Shown piece by piece: positions 1-7,930 of a stretch of 56,843 nt of DNA; the first letter of the stretch is position 1, and each line of letters starts with the position of its first letter. Source of the DNA: Bact-08 sp964533215 (GTDB taxonomy: Bacteria > Bacteroidota > Bacteroidia > Bacteroidales > UBA932); contig CAZHLJ010000009.1 of NCBI GenBank assembly GCA_964533215.1, forward strand, positions 1-56,843. Direction: 5' to 3'. The translations under genes and the position numbers were made by a program. The notes under the pieces are model-generated. The model saw nothing but the letters and a program-made list of their open reading frames with translations. It searched no databases and was not told the DNA's origin.

Positions 1-54
1 TAGAGCACTACACTGATAATGTAGGGGTCAGCGGTTCAACTCCGCTCGGGACTA
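1..54 (+). tRNA. tRNA-Ile (GAT), 3' part only
   Basis: The window opens inside this tRNA. The anticodon loop with GAT (15-17), the T arm (AGCGG, TTCAACT loop, CCGCT) and the 3' acceptor strand with discriminator A at 54 are visible; the 5' acceptor and most of the D arm lie upstream. CCA is not encoded. The Ile-Ala tRNA pair is normally found in the 16S-23S spacer, so a 16S gene is expected just upstream, but it is not in the window. Confidence 0.93.
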
Positions 55-70
55 CTAAAGCTAAGTAACC

Positions 71-144
71 GGGGGATTAGCTCAGTTGGCTAGAGCACTT
101 GCTTTGCAAGCAAGGGGTCAAGGGTTCGACTCCCTTATTCTCCA
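71..144 (+). tRNA. tRNA-Ala (TGC)
   Basis: A complete 74-nt cloverleaf. The acceptor strand GGGGGAT (71-77) pairs with ATTCTCC (137-143), the D stem begins at GCTC (80), the anticodon loop holds TGC (105-107), and the T arm is AAGGG-TTCGACT-CCCTT with discriminator A at 144. CCA is not encoded. It lies 16 nt after tRNA-Ile, as in a ribosomal spacer. Here it is followed by a terminator rather than by 23S rRNA. Confidence 0.95.
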
Positions 145-152
145 CGGAAAAG

Positions 153-185
153 AAGGATGTCTCAGGACATCCTTTTTCTTTTTAT
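153..185 (+). terminator. Strong intrinsic terminator after tRNA-Ala
   Basis: The stem AGGATGTC (154-161), loop TCAG and GACATCCT (166-173) are followed by a T-rich run CTTTTTCTTTTT. It ends the tRNA transcript. The complementary strand also has a T-rich side, so it can serve the convergent lipoprotein gene whose stop is at 182-184. Its position directly after tRNA-Ala argues that no 23S gene is co-transcribed here. Confidence 0.85.
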
Positions 186-607
186 AACAATCTACCCATA
201 CCTGGAATCAGTCTTACTCTGTATGTCTCTTCAAAGTACTTGAAATACATGAAAAGCCTGTAATTAAGTTCCAGTGGGTATTTGTTACGGGAGTCGTAGT
301 CAATATAACTCTCTATCATGCGATCTCCGCTTGAGTAGCGGCGGTTCCACTCCTGAACGTACTGATTGTTCATAGACTGATAGTATTCGTTGCTATGTTG
401 GTTCTTTACATAGCTATGACTGCTTAGCCAGAATTCAAAACGTGAATCGAAGACGATCAGTTCATATTCAGTTGAGTCTTTGCCTGATAATGTGTCTTTT
501 ATTACTAATTTGGTTGCTTCTGTTTTCGTTATACCTCTCTGAGTCAGGCATGATAAAAATAGAGTAGAAAACAACAGAAGTACCGCTATTTTCAATATAT
601 TTTTCAT
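182..607 (-). CDS. Small lipoprotein, DUF6146-like
   Basis: A 141-residue protein with a lipoprotein signal: hydrophobic stretch 5-19, then LFLSC with Cys20 as the likely lipidated residue. The mature part has aromatic motifs (EYELIVFDSRF, YVQEWNRRY, LELNYRLFMYFKYFEE, RLIP) that I recognise from DUF6146 lipoproteins of Bacteroidales; the function is unknown. It is the last gene on the minus strand before the tRNA terminator. An 18-bp perfect palindrome (628-645) lies just upstream of its start. The family call is from memory. Confidence 0.75.
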   Translation of the reverse strand: MKNILKIAVLLLFSTLFLSCLTQRGITKTEATKLVIKDTLSGKDSTEYELIVFDSRFEFWLSSHSYVKNQHSNEYYQSMNNQYVQEWNRRYSSGDRMIESYIDYDSRNKYPLELNYRLFMYFKYFEETYRVRLIPGMGRLL

Positions 608-627
608 CGTTAGCTGTATTGATCCTA

Positions 628-645
628 TTTGTTTATATAAACAAA
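628..645. promoter_or_regulatory. Perfect palindrome upstream of the lipoprotein gene
   Basis: TTTGTTTA (628-635), TA, TAAACAAA (638-645) is a perfect 18-bp palindrome. It lies between the end of the GH29 gene and the start of the lipoprotein gene, 21 nt before that start codon. It could be an operator or a short RNA hairpin; the stem is AT-rich, so a terminator is less likely. A near-consensus TACTTTG overlaps it on the minus strand. Confidence 0.4.
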
Positions 646-679
646 GTAGAACAGCAAATTGTTCGGATTTTCTGACCGG

Positions 680-1978
680 TTATAGAGATAACTCTATAAC
701 CTGATCAATGTCAGATGGGATATTTTGTAATTTCAGAAGAACCCCATCTTTGTCTTGAATGAATTTTACAGGCATCTTGTCTGCAAATGTCACGGCACTT
801 TTAATCTTATTTCCTTTAATAGGTAAGTATAATCCTTCTTCCTTCAAATTAAGGATGTGGACAAACAGCTTGTTGCCCTTTTGTGTGGTCACGCCCCAGT
901 CCCGTGGTTCAATAAGGCCGGCACGAGTGCCGTAAATGGTCTCTCCGTAAGTATTCAGCCATTTTCCCAACTCTTTAAAGCGATCCAATGCCATTTGAGG
1001 AATCTCTCCATTTGGTTGAGGCCCTACATTCAAAAGTAGATTGGCATTGTTACCTGCGGCCTTTACTAAGTAGTGAATAAGCTCTTTTGCGGTCTTGTAG
1101 GATGTGTCCTTCATTTTGTATCCCCACATTCCGTTCATGGTTTCACAGGTTTCTAGTGGTAAATGGCTGATCTCCTGCCCAGACAGCCCCGACTTGTTTT
1201 CTGTCGGCAAATCACGCTCAAACATCTGAAAATCCTCTCCCGGGAATGGCTTTTGATGATGATTGTTCCCAATAAGACAACTCGGCTTTATTTTGTGTAT
1301 AAGTGCATATTGCTCGTCAAGATGCCAGTTAAAGCCAGGATGAATGTCGTGATCCCACCATCCGTCGAACCATAGTGCCCTGGCATCGTATTTGGTCAGC
1401 AGCTCTGTTATCTGGTTATTCATGAAATTGAAATAACTGTTCCAGTCAGCCTTTCCTTTACGTCCTGTTCCCAGGCCTGTCCTTCCCAACGGATAATCTT
1501 CCCTGTCCCAGTCGAGATGTGAGTAATATATGTGCAATTTGATTCCATATTTTTTGCATGCGTCCGACAACTCTTGCATTATATCCCTTTTGAAAGGTGT
1601 TGCATCAACAATGTCATAGTCTGTGAATTTGCTGTCAAACATAGAAAAGCCATCGTGATGACGTGATGTTACGCAGATATATCTTGCGCCCGACTCCTTG
1701 ATTGCCTTTACCCAGTCATCGGCATTGAATCTTGACGGGTAAAATCCGGAGGCCAGTTTACGGTATTCTAAATGATTAAGGTCACGATTCTGCATGACCC
1801 ACTCACCATCGGCCATCATGCTATACAACCCCCAATGAATGAAGATACCAAACTTGTCATTCATGAATTGTTCTCTGTTTTCCAGATTATCTTTTGATGG
1901 GATGTAACTATTCTGAGAAAATAGGGGAGAGCATAAAGTCAGTAAAGAGATCAGCAGCGAAAGGATCTTTTCATTCAT
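680..1978 (-). CDS. Alpha-L-fucosidase, GH29, exported
   Basis: Hydrolyses terminal alpha-L-fucose from glycans. The sequence shows the GH29 barrel: FGIFIHWGLYS, the His-His motif RYICVTSRHHDGFSMFDS, and ALWFDGWW with Asp as the likely nucleophile. A Sec signal (MNEKILSLLISLLTLC) predicts periplasmic location. I chose the ATG at 1978 because it begins a clean signal peptide; an ATG at 1999 overlaps the nadA stop codon and adds seven residues. At about 430 residues it is a compact GH29 with little C-terminal beta-sandwich. It follows the NAD genes on the same strand within about 20 nt, so it is probably co-transcribed with them, which is functionally odd. Confidence 0.9.
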   Translation of the reverse strand: MNEKILSLLISLLTLCSPLFSQNSYIPSKDNLENREQFMNDKFGIFIHWGLYSMMADGEWVMQNRDLNHLEYRKLASGFYPSRFNADDWVKAIKESGARYICVTSRHHDGFSMFDSKFTDYDIVDATPFKRDIMQELSDACKKYGIKLHIYYSHLDWDREDYPLGRTGLGTGRKGKADWNSYFNFMNNQITELLTKYDARALWFDGWWDHDIHPGFNWHLDEQYALIHKIKPSCLIGNNHHQKPFPGEDFQMFERDLPTENKSGLSGQEISHLPLETCETMNGMWGYKMKDTSYKTAKELIHYLVKAAGNNANLLLNVGPQPNGEIPQMALDRFKELGKWLNTYGETIYGTRAGLIEPRDWGVTTQKGNKLFVHILNLKEEGLYLPIKGNKIKSAVTFADKMPVKFIQDKDGVLLKLQNIPSDIDQVIELSL

Positions 1979-1998
1979 AGTTGTAAGTTTATTAGGCA

Positions 1999-2925
1999 TT
2001 ATTTTATTTCAAGCATTCTTTGGATCGGGAGCCATGCTCTCTTTCGAAGATCTTCGGAAATTTTAACTTCAGGCTCTTCTGTCTGAAGGGTCAAAAGAAT
2101 TTTTTCCAAAGTCACTTTTTTCATGTTTCTGCATGGGGCATTATTACTGACAGGGATGAATACTTTGTCAGGATTATACTTTTGCATTTCGTGGATCACT
2201 CCTGCTTCGGTTACGATTATAAACTCTTTTTTGTCAGAACGGTTCACGTGCGATATCATTCCAGATGTAGAGTAGAAATATGCCCTATCCATATTATGTA
2301 TTAATGGATCATTTGAACATTTGCTCTCGGGGTGAATCAGAATATCAGCATCAGGATACTCCTCGCTTTTAAGAAGAACAGTCTTTGTGTCGAATCGATT
2401 GTGAACACAGCAGTCTCCATTCCATATTTCTATATCACGTCCTGTCTTCATTTTTATATAGTTACCAAGATTGACATCTGGAACAAACAGTATTTTCCTA
2501 TCTTCAGGGATGCTATTTATAACCTTTAGAGCGTTGGAGGAGGTGCAGCAATAATCTGTATAGGCTTTTATCTCAGCAGTGGTGTTGACATAGGAGACAA
2601 CCACTCCCTCCGGATTCTTTTTTTTCCAGTCAATTAGGTCCTCTGGAAAAATGCTCTCGGCAAGTGAGCATCCTGCTGTGTTATCCGGAATAAGCACCTT
2701 TTTATTTGGTGATATTATTGATGCGGTTTCAGCCATGAAATTGACTCCGCAAAAGAGAATTATATCGGCATTGGTTTTTGCGGCAGCGTGGGAAAGCCCC
2801 AACGAGTCTCCTATATAGTCGGCAATATCCTGAATTTCCGGATTTACGTAAAAATGAGCCAGGATTACCGCATTTTTCTCTTTCTTAAGTCTGGATATCT
2901 CTTTGACAATATCGGTGGTTTCCAT
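1999..2925 (-). CDS. nadA: Quinolinate synthase NadA
   Basis: A 4Fe-4S enzyme that condenses iminoaspartate with dihydroxyacetone phosphate to quinolinate. At 308 residues the length is normal. Likely cluster ligands are Cys86 (TAGCSLAE), Cys172 (in W-x3-C-x2-H) and Cys265 (APCRNMKK). Substrate motifs HFYVNPEIQDIADYIGDS and YVNTTAEIKAYTDYCCTSSN are intact. It is third in the minus-strand order nadB-nadC-nadA; the gap to nadC is 10 nt, so one transcript is likely. Confidence 0.97.
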   Translation of the reverse strand: METTDIVKEISRLKKEKNAVILAHFYVNPEIQDIADYIGDSLGLSHAAAKTNADIILFCGVNFMAETASIISPNKKVLIPDNTAGCSLAESIFPEDLIDWKKKNPEGVVVSYVNTTAEIKAYTDYCCTSSNALKVINSIPEDRKILFVPDVNLGNYIKMKTGRDIEIWNGDCCVHNRFDTKTVLLKSEEYPDADILIHPESKCSNDPLIHNMDRAYFYSTSGMISHVNRSDKKEFIIVTEAGVIHEMQKYNPDKVFIPVSNNAPCRNMKKVTLEKILLTLQTEEPEVKISEDLRKRAWLPIQRMLEIK

Positions 2926-2935
2926 GATTAACCTT

Positions 2936-3778
2936 TTAAATGTGATGTCTTATGTTCATGCTTATGTCCAGTGCTGTCACTGAGTGTGTCAGTGCTCCAA
3001 CGCTTATATAGTTCACTCCGGTTGAAGCCACTTCCTTTAATCTGCCTATTGTCATATTTCCGGAAGCCTCGGTCTCTGCCTTGCGGCCAATTATCTTTAC
3101 CGCTTCAGCCATTAAGGCAGTAGTCATATTGTCCAACATGATTATATCGACATTTGACTTAAGTGCCTCTCTAACCTCTTCCATATTTGAAACCTCAACC
3201 TCAATGCGGATACCGGCATCTATTTTTGTCCGGACCTGTTTCACTGCATTTGTTATTCCTCCTGCTACCTTAATGTGGTTGTCCTTTATAAGGGCAAGAT
3301 CAAATAGACCCATACGATGATTTGTGCCACCTCCGGCCTTGACAGCCATTTTGTCCAGGACTCTCATTCCCGGAGCTGTCTTGCGAGTATCCAATAGTCT
3401 GGTGCTTGTCCCTTCCAGCTCCTTTACATATAACGCTGTAGCAGTAGCTATTCCTGACATTCTTTGAATAATGTTGAGAGCTGTACGCTCTGCTGTCAGC
3501 AAACACCTGTAGCTACCTTCCACTTTAAGTATGATATCTCCCTTCCTGACTTTTTCTCCATCTTTTACAAAAGGTGTCCAGATTATAGTCCTGTCGAAAT
3601 GCTCAAAAACCTTTTTTGCAACCTCCTGGCCTGATATAACCCCATCTGCCTTCATAGACATTTCTGCTATTGTGCGGGAATTTTCAGGAATAAGGGCATT
3701 GGTGGTAATATCGCCCGTGGCAACATCCTCTTCTATCGCTAGCTCGATGATTTTGTTTATTAGAGAATCGTTTGACAT
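2936..3778 (-). CDS. nadC: Nicotinate-nucleotide pyrophosphorylase (carboxylating) NadC
   Basis: Converts quinolinate and PRPP to nicotinate mononucleotide. The 280-residue protein has the family signatures RTALNIIQRMSGIAT, DTRKTAPGMRVLDKMAVKAGGG, NHRMGLFD and IMLDNMT. It lies 9 nt after nadB and 10 nt before nadA, completing the aspartate-to-NaMN route. Confidence 0.97.
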   Translation of the reverse strand: MSNDSLINKIIELAIEEDVATGDITTNALIPENSRTIAEMSMKADGVISGQEVAKKVFEHFDRTIIWTPFVKDGEKVRKGDIILKVEGSYRCLLTAERTALNIIQRMSGIATATALYVKELEGTSTRLLDTRKTAPGMRVLDKMAVKAGGGTNHRMGLFDLALIKDNHIKVAGGITNAVKQVRTKIDAGIRIEVEVSNMEEVREALKSNVDIIMLDNMTTALMAEAVKIIGRKAETEASGNMTIGRLKEVASTGVNYISVGALTHSVTALDISMNIRHHI

Positions 3779-3787
3779 TGTGATTAA

Positions 3788-5356
3788 TTAAGATTGAGTT
3801 ATGACTGGTGTTGTACAAATACCATTCCCCTTTTGTTGAATTATATGAAAGTGGCAGGCTTCATTCTCGCAAGGATAGTCTTCCCTGAAATGGCCGCCTC
3901 TACTCTCTTTTCTGTGAATTGCCGAGCGTATTATAAGTTCGGCAACAATAATAAGGTTGTAGCTGATAGAGGTGAAATATTCGTTTTTGTCACCGTCCAG
4001 TGTATTTTTCTCTTTTTCCAGCAAAGACAGACCTTCCTGAAGTAACTTCTCATTGCGTATAATGCCTGCATGACGGGTCATTATATATGATATTCTCTCT
4101 TTTAAAGATAGATATTTTTCTTTCAACTCCTGATCCATACGGAATGCTTTTGAGAAGTATGGTGCCTCCGATTCTTTTTTGTTCTGTTGAGTATATTCTA
4201 TTGCCCGATATCCGAATACCAGACATTCGATCAAAGAGTTGGATGCAAGTCTGTTGGCTCCCATGATTCCGGTAGAGGCAAGCTCTCCGCATACAAACAG
4301 GTTATTGATGTTTGTCCTGCCGAAATTGTCTGTCCTGACACCACCAACCATGTAATGTGCTGCAGGAGCAACGGGAATTCTATCTGTCATATCTATTCCA
4401 AGTTGCCGGCATTTTTCAAAAATATTCGGGAACCTTGCAAGAATGTGTGCTGGATCAATATGTTTTAATGATAGGTGAACGTATGGGTTCTCTTGGTTAG
4501 ATATTTCATGGAATATAGCCTGAGCAACAACATCCCTTGGCGCGAGCTCTGCATTTTCGTGAACATTCTTCATAAATCTTACTCCCGCTTGATTGATCAG
4601 ATATGCACCTTCACCGCGTACAGCTTCACTTATCAGATAGTTTTTATCGGAATTTGTATATATTGTAGTAGGATGAAACTGGATAAACTCCATATCAGCA
4701 ATCTGGCAGCCTGCCGAGTAGGCAAGAGCGATGCCGTCACCGATAGTGGTTTCAGGGTTTGAAGTCCTGGAATATATTGCTGAAGCTCCTCCCAGAGCAA
4801 GTATAGTATTTTTCCCCAAAAAAAGATCTTCACAGTTAGAGTCAAAATCCCAGACTCTTACCCCGAAGCATGTGCCATCCTTTTCAAGGACCCCAATTGC
4901 AGAATGATTTTCGAATAGTTCAATGTTTTTGCATGAAAGCACTTTTTCAATCATGAAGTCTGTAACCTTCATGCCGGTCACATCTCCACCAGCATGCAGG
5001 ATTCTCCTTTTATGATGTCCTCCTTCCAGCCCAAGTGCAAACGAGCCGTCATCCATATCGAAGTGCATTCCTTCTTTAACGAGTTCACGTATACGTTCAG
5101 GACCTTCGTTTACAAGAATGTTTACTGCAGAGTGGTCGCAAAGCCCTCTGCCAGCTATTATTGTGTCTTCAAAATGATAAGCCGGGGTATCATCTTCGTC
5201 TGTGACTGCTGCAATTCCTCCTTGAGCATAATACGAGTTGCTGTCCCGAACCTTTGATTTTGTTATTAGTGCCACGTTCCCATATGAAGATGCACGAAAA
5301 GCTGAATAAAGGCCTGCCAGTCCGCTCCCTACAATTACAAAATCGTAATTACGCAT
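3788..5356 (-). CDS. nadB: L-aspartate oxidase NadB
   Basis: A flavoprotein that oxidises aspartate to iminoaspartate, the first step of NAD synthesis. It has the FAD motif DFVIVGSGLAGLYSA at the N terminus, the succinate dehydrogenase-like GGHHKRRILHAGGDVTG, PRDVVAQAI, the active-site segment PAAHYMVGG, and GANRLASNSLIECLVFG. I chose the ATG at 5356 because it gives the usual MRNYDFVIVG start; the open frame extends 25 codons upstream to 5431 but those residues are not family-like. It is first in the nadBCA set, with a TACTTTCG promoter core just upstream. Confidence 0.96.
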   Translation of the reverse strand: MRNYDFVIVGSGLAGLYSAFRASSYGNVALITKSKVRDSNSYYAQGGIAAVTDEDDTPAYHFEDTIIAGRGLCDHSAVNILVNEGPERIRELVKEGMHFDMDDGSFALGLEGGHHKRRILHAGGDVTGMKVTDFMIEKVLSCKNIELFENHSAIGVLEKDGTCFGVRVWDFDSNCEDLFLGKNTILALGGASAIYSRTSNPETTIGDGIALAYSAGCQIADMEFIQFHPTTIYTNSDKNYLISEAVRGEGAYLINQAGVRFMKNVHENAELAPRDVVAQAIFHEISNQENPYVHLSLKHIDPAHILARFPNIFEKCRQLGIDMTDRIPVAPAAHYMVGGVRTDNFGRTNINNLFVCGELASTGIMGANRLASNSLIECLVFGYRAIEYTQQNKKESEAPYFSKAFRMDQELKEKYLSLKERISYIMTRHAGIIRNEKLLQEGLSLLEKEKNTLDGDKNEYFTSISYNLIIVAELIIRSAIHRKESRGGHFREDYPCENEACHFHIIQQKGNGICTTPVITQS

Positions 5357-5377
5357 TATAAAAAACTTTATTGGCCG

Positions 5378-5385
5378 CGAAAGTA
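5378..5385 (-). promoter_or_regulatory. Probable promoter -7 element for nadB
   Basis: On the minus strand TACTTTCG resembles the Bacteroidota TAnnTTTG element and ends 21 nt before the nadB ATG. No clear TTTG -33 element was found at the usual distance. Confidence 0.45.
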
Positions 5386-5449
5386 AGCTTTTTCTATCAA
5401 TTTGTGGGTAAAAAGGGCTTGATATTATCACTCTTTTTAAAAAAATAGA

Positions 5450-5457
5450 TACCTTAG
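5450..5457 (+). promoter_or_regulatory. Possible promoter -7 element for the 5484 gene cluster
   Basis: TACCTTAG is one base off TAnnTTTG and lies 26 nt before the ATG of the glycosyltransferase gene. The -33 element is not convincing. It would be divergent to the nadB promoter. Confidence 0.35.
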
Positions 5458-5483
5458 CGACCTAATAGTTAAATAGAGATATT

Positions 5484-6953
5484 ATGGCAAAATGTGTAAA
5501 TTGTTTTATTCCTTATCAAGGTAAAACACAAGTAGAACAGACTATTACGGGTCTTAAAGGGCTGGAGCCTATAGATAAGATTTATCTTCTTACCACCAAC
5601 CCGGATGCGGAAGAAATTCCAGGTTGCGAGAATATTCATATTGAGTCGCTGAAATGTACTCCTGCGATAAAAAAGATTGCTGAAAAATCCGGGAATGGCT
5701 ATGCGCTCATTTATACTAAAGAGTCTACTCTTGTAATGGGGATGTTTGCGTTGGAGAGAATGGTAAATCTGGCAAACGACACTCAGGCTGCAATGTTATA
5801 TGCAGACCATTATCAGATTGCAGACGGTAAAAAAAGTATTAGCCCTGTTATAACCTATCAAAAGGGAAGTCTAAGGGATGATTTCAATTTTGGATCGGTT
5901 CTTCTTTATAGATCGGATGCTCTTAAAGAGGCTGCCTCAAGAATGGAGGTTAAGTATCTCTACGCTGGCTTATACGATTTAAGACTGAAGGTTTCCCAAA
6001 AGGGTGAGCTGGTTCATGTGAATGAGTACCTTTATACTGAGGTGGAACAGGATACACGCAAATCCGGGGAGAAGATCTTTGATTATGTAGACCCTAAAAA
6101 CAGAGGAGTACAGATTGAGATGGAATCGGCCTGTACAGAACATCTTAAGGCCATAGGAGGCTATATGGAGCCAAAATTCAAGCATATAGAATTCAGTGAG
6201 AACAATTTTGAGTATGAGGCTTCTGTAATAATTCCTGTATTCAACAGGATCAGGACGATTGAGGATGCGATACGCTCGGTCCTGATGCAGAAAACCGATT
6301 TTAAATACAACCTTATTATAATTGACAATCACTCGACAGATGGAACCTATGAAGCGATAGAAAAATTCGCTGGAGATTCTCGTTTGATTCATTTGGTTCC
6401 AGAAAGGACAGACTTGGGTATTGGGGGTTGCTGGAATGCTGGCGTGCATCACCCAAAATGCGGAAAGTTCGCTGTACAATTGGATAGTGACGATGTCTAC
6501 TCAGATGAAAACACTCTTCAGAAGGTGGTAAATTCATTCTACGAGCAAAACTGCGCAATGGTTGTTGGCACTTACATGATGACCAATTTCAAGATGGAGA
6601 TGATTGCCCCGGGTATTATAGACCATAAAGAGTGGTCTCCAGAGAATGGAAGGAACAATGCCTTAAGAATAAATGGGCTTGGTGCTCCAAGAGCTTTTTA
6701 CACGCCTGTGCTTAGGTCAATAAAGGTGCCGAATACAAGCTACGGAGAAGATTATGCTCTTGGATTGAATATTTCAAGAGAGTATCAGATTGGGAGGATT
6801 TATGACGTTCTTTATCATTGCCGCCGTTGGGAGGAAAATTCAGATGCCTCTCTTGACGTTGTAAAAATGAATGTCCACAACACATATAAAGATAGGATAC
6901 GTACATGGGAATTGCAGGCAAGGATTGCTCTCAATAAAAGAAAAAACAACTAG
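5484..6953 (+). CDS. Two-domain glycosyltransferase, family 2 type
   Basis: A 489-residue soluble protein. The C-terminal half is a GT-A domain: ASVIIPVFNRIRTIEDAIRSV (from about residue 245), IIIDNHSTDGT, and the metal-binding DSDD motif in AVQLDSDDVYS. The N-terminal 200 residues look like a second, diverged GT-A/nucleotidyl-type domain (KCVNCFIPYQGKTQVEQTI, DKIYLLTTNP). There is no signal or membrane segment, so it is cytoplasmic. It leads a tightly spaced set (4 nt to the next gene) with DUF4922, SpoIID-like, AmpG-like and NamZ genes. The acceptor is unknown; the context suggests cell-wall sugar metabolism. Confidence 0.82.
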   Translation: MAKCVNCFIPYQGKTQVEQTITGLKGLEPIDKIYLLTTNPDAEEIPGCENIHIESLKCTPAIKKIAEKSGNGYALIYTKESTLVMGMFALERMVNLANDTQAAMLYADHYQIADGKKSISPVITYQKGSLRDDFNFGSVLLYRSDALKEAASRMEVKYLYAGLYDLRLKVSQKGELVHVNEYLYTEVEQDTRKSGEKIFDYVDPKNRGVQIEMESACTEHLKAIGGYMEPKFKHIEFSENNFEYEASVIIPVFNRIRTIEDAIRSVLMQKTDFKYNLIIIDNHSTDGTYEAIEKFAGDSRLIHLVPERTDLGIGGCWNAGVHHPKCGKFAVQLDSDDVYSDENTLQKVVNSFYEQNCAMVVGTYMMTNFKMEMIAPGIIDHKEWSPENGRNNALRINGLGAPRAFYTPVLRSIKVPNTSYGEDYALGLNISREYQIGRIYDVLYHCRRWEENSDASLDVVKMNVHNTYKDRIRTWELQARIALNKRKNN

Positions 6954-6957
6954 GTTC

Positions 6958-7926
6958 ATGGGAAAACAGTTCAATTCACAGAGTATTGAAGGTCTTTTCG
7001 AAGAGCAACTGAACTCATGGGAGCAGGCTAGGGGGAACTATGAAGCTTTGGAAAGAGTCAGGACTAAAGAACTTGTTGTAGACAACTTCCCGTTTAAGGT
7101 TCAGTTTAATCCTGCAAGAATTGTCTCTTCGGCAGCGAAAGTTGATGCCAGATCAATTCAGGAACGCAAATGCTTCCTTTGCAAGGAGAACCGTCCTGCA
7201 GTACAGAAGGGGCTTGATTTCTTTAACACATCAAAGGCAGGGGACGATCACTACACTATACTGATTAACCCATTTCCAATATTTCCCAGGCATCTGACAA
7301 TTCCGCTGCTGAAACATCAGGATCAGCTTATTAATGGCCGTTTTGATGCAATGCTCAGCTTGGCCGGTCAGTTACCTCAATATACCTTATTTTATAATGG
7401 TCCTAAGTGCGGAGCTTCTGCTCCAGATCATTTTCATTTTCAGGCCGGAAATCGTGGATTTCTTCCAATTGAGGAGGAAATCTCAAGATTGAGAAAAAAT
7501 ACCATTTTCAAAAGTGCTGACACGTCATTATACGAGATAACATCAAGTATTAATGGTATGATACTTATGGAGTCATCTTCAAAAGAGGAGTCTCTTGACA
7601 TTTTTAATAAGATCTACACATCTCTTGATGTCAAGGAGGGGGAGAATGAGCCTATGCTTAATATACTATGCTGGTTCACCGAAGGAGTCTGGAACACGGT
7701 TCTCTTTATGAGAGCAAGACACAGACCATCTTGTTACTTTGAAGAGGGAGACTCCAATATTTTACTCAGTCCCGCAGCTGTGGATCTGGGTGGAGTCCTC
7801 ATCACTCCTCTTGAAAAGGATTTTGACAAAATATCTGCTTCAGACGTGAAGGGTATATTAGGGGAAGTCCTTATATCATTTGAGGAACTGCACAGTTTAG
7901 CTGCTAAAATCAAACAAATACTTTAA
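6958..7926 (+). CDS. DUF4922 / HIT-like nucleotidyltransferase-phosphorylase family protein
   Basis: About 322 residues. The key motif DHFHFQAG (H-x-H-x-Q) is the histidine-triad signature of GalT/ATP adenylyltransferase-like enzymes, preceded by INPFPIFPRHLTIP and FYNGPKCGASAP. I recognise the layout as DUF4922, by memory. CFLCKEN with two cysteines (C-x2-C) near residue 50 may bind metal. The start is the ATG at 6958, 4 nt after the glycosyltransferase stop; an in-frame ATG at 6871 lies inside that gene. A nucleotidyl transfer or phosphorolysis on a sugar phosphate is inferred from the fold and neighbours, not shown. Confidence 0.75.
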   Translation: MGKQFNSQSIEGLFEEQLNSWEQARGNYEALERVRTKELVVDNFPFKVQFNPARIVSSAAKVDARSIQERKCFLCKENRPAVQKGLDFFNTSKAGDDHYTILINPFPIFPRHLTIPLLKHQDQLINGRFDAMLSLAGQLPQYTLFYNGPKCGASAPDHFHFQAGNRGFLPIEEEISRLRKNTIFKSADTSLYEITSSINGMILMESSSKEESLDIFNKIYTSLDVKEGENEPMLNILCWFTEGVWNTVLFMRARHRPSCYFEEGDSNILLSPAAVDLGGVLITPLEKDFDKISASDVKGILGEVLISFEELHSLAAKIKQIL

Positions 7927-7930
7927 TATT

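Noticed and set aside
5979..6479. 166-residue minus-strand frame within the glycosyltransferase gene
   Set aside because: Shadow frame lacking motifs.
6871..6957. Upstream start for the DUF4922 gene
   Set aside because: It would overlap the preceding gene by more than 80 nt and adds residues unlike the family.
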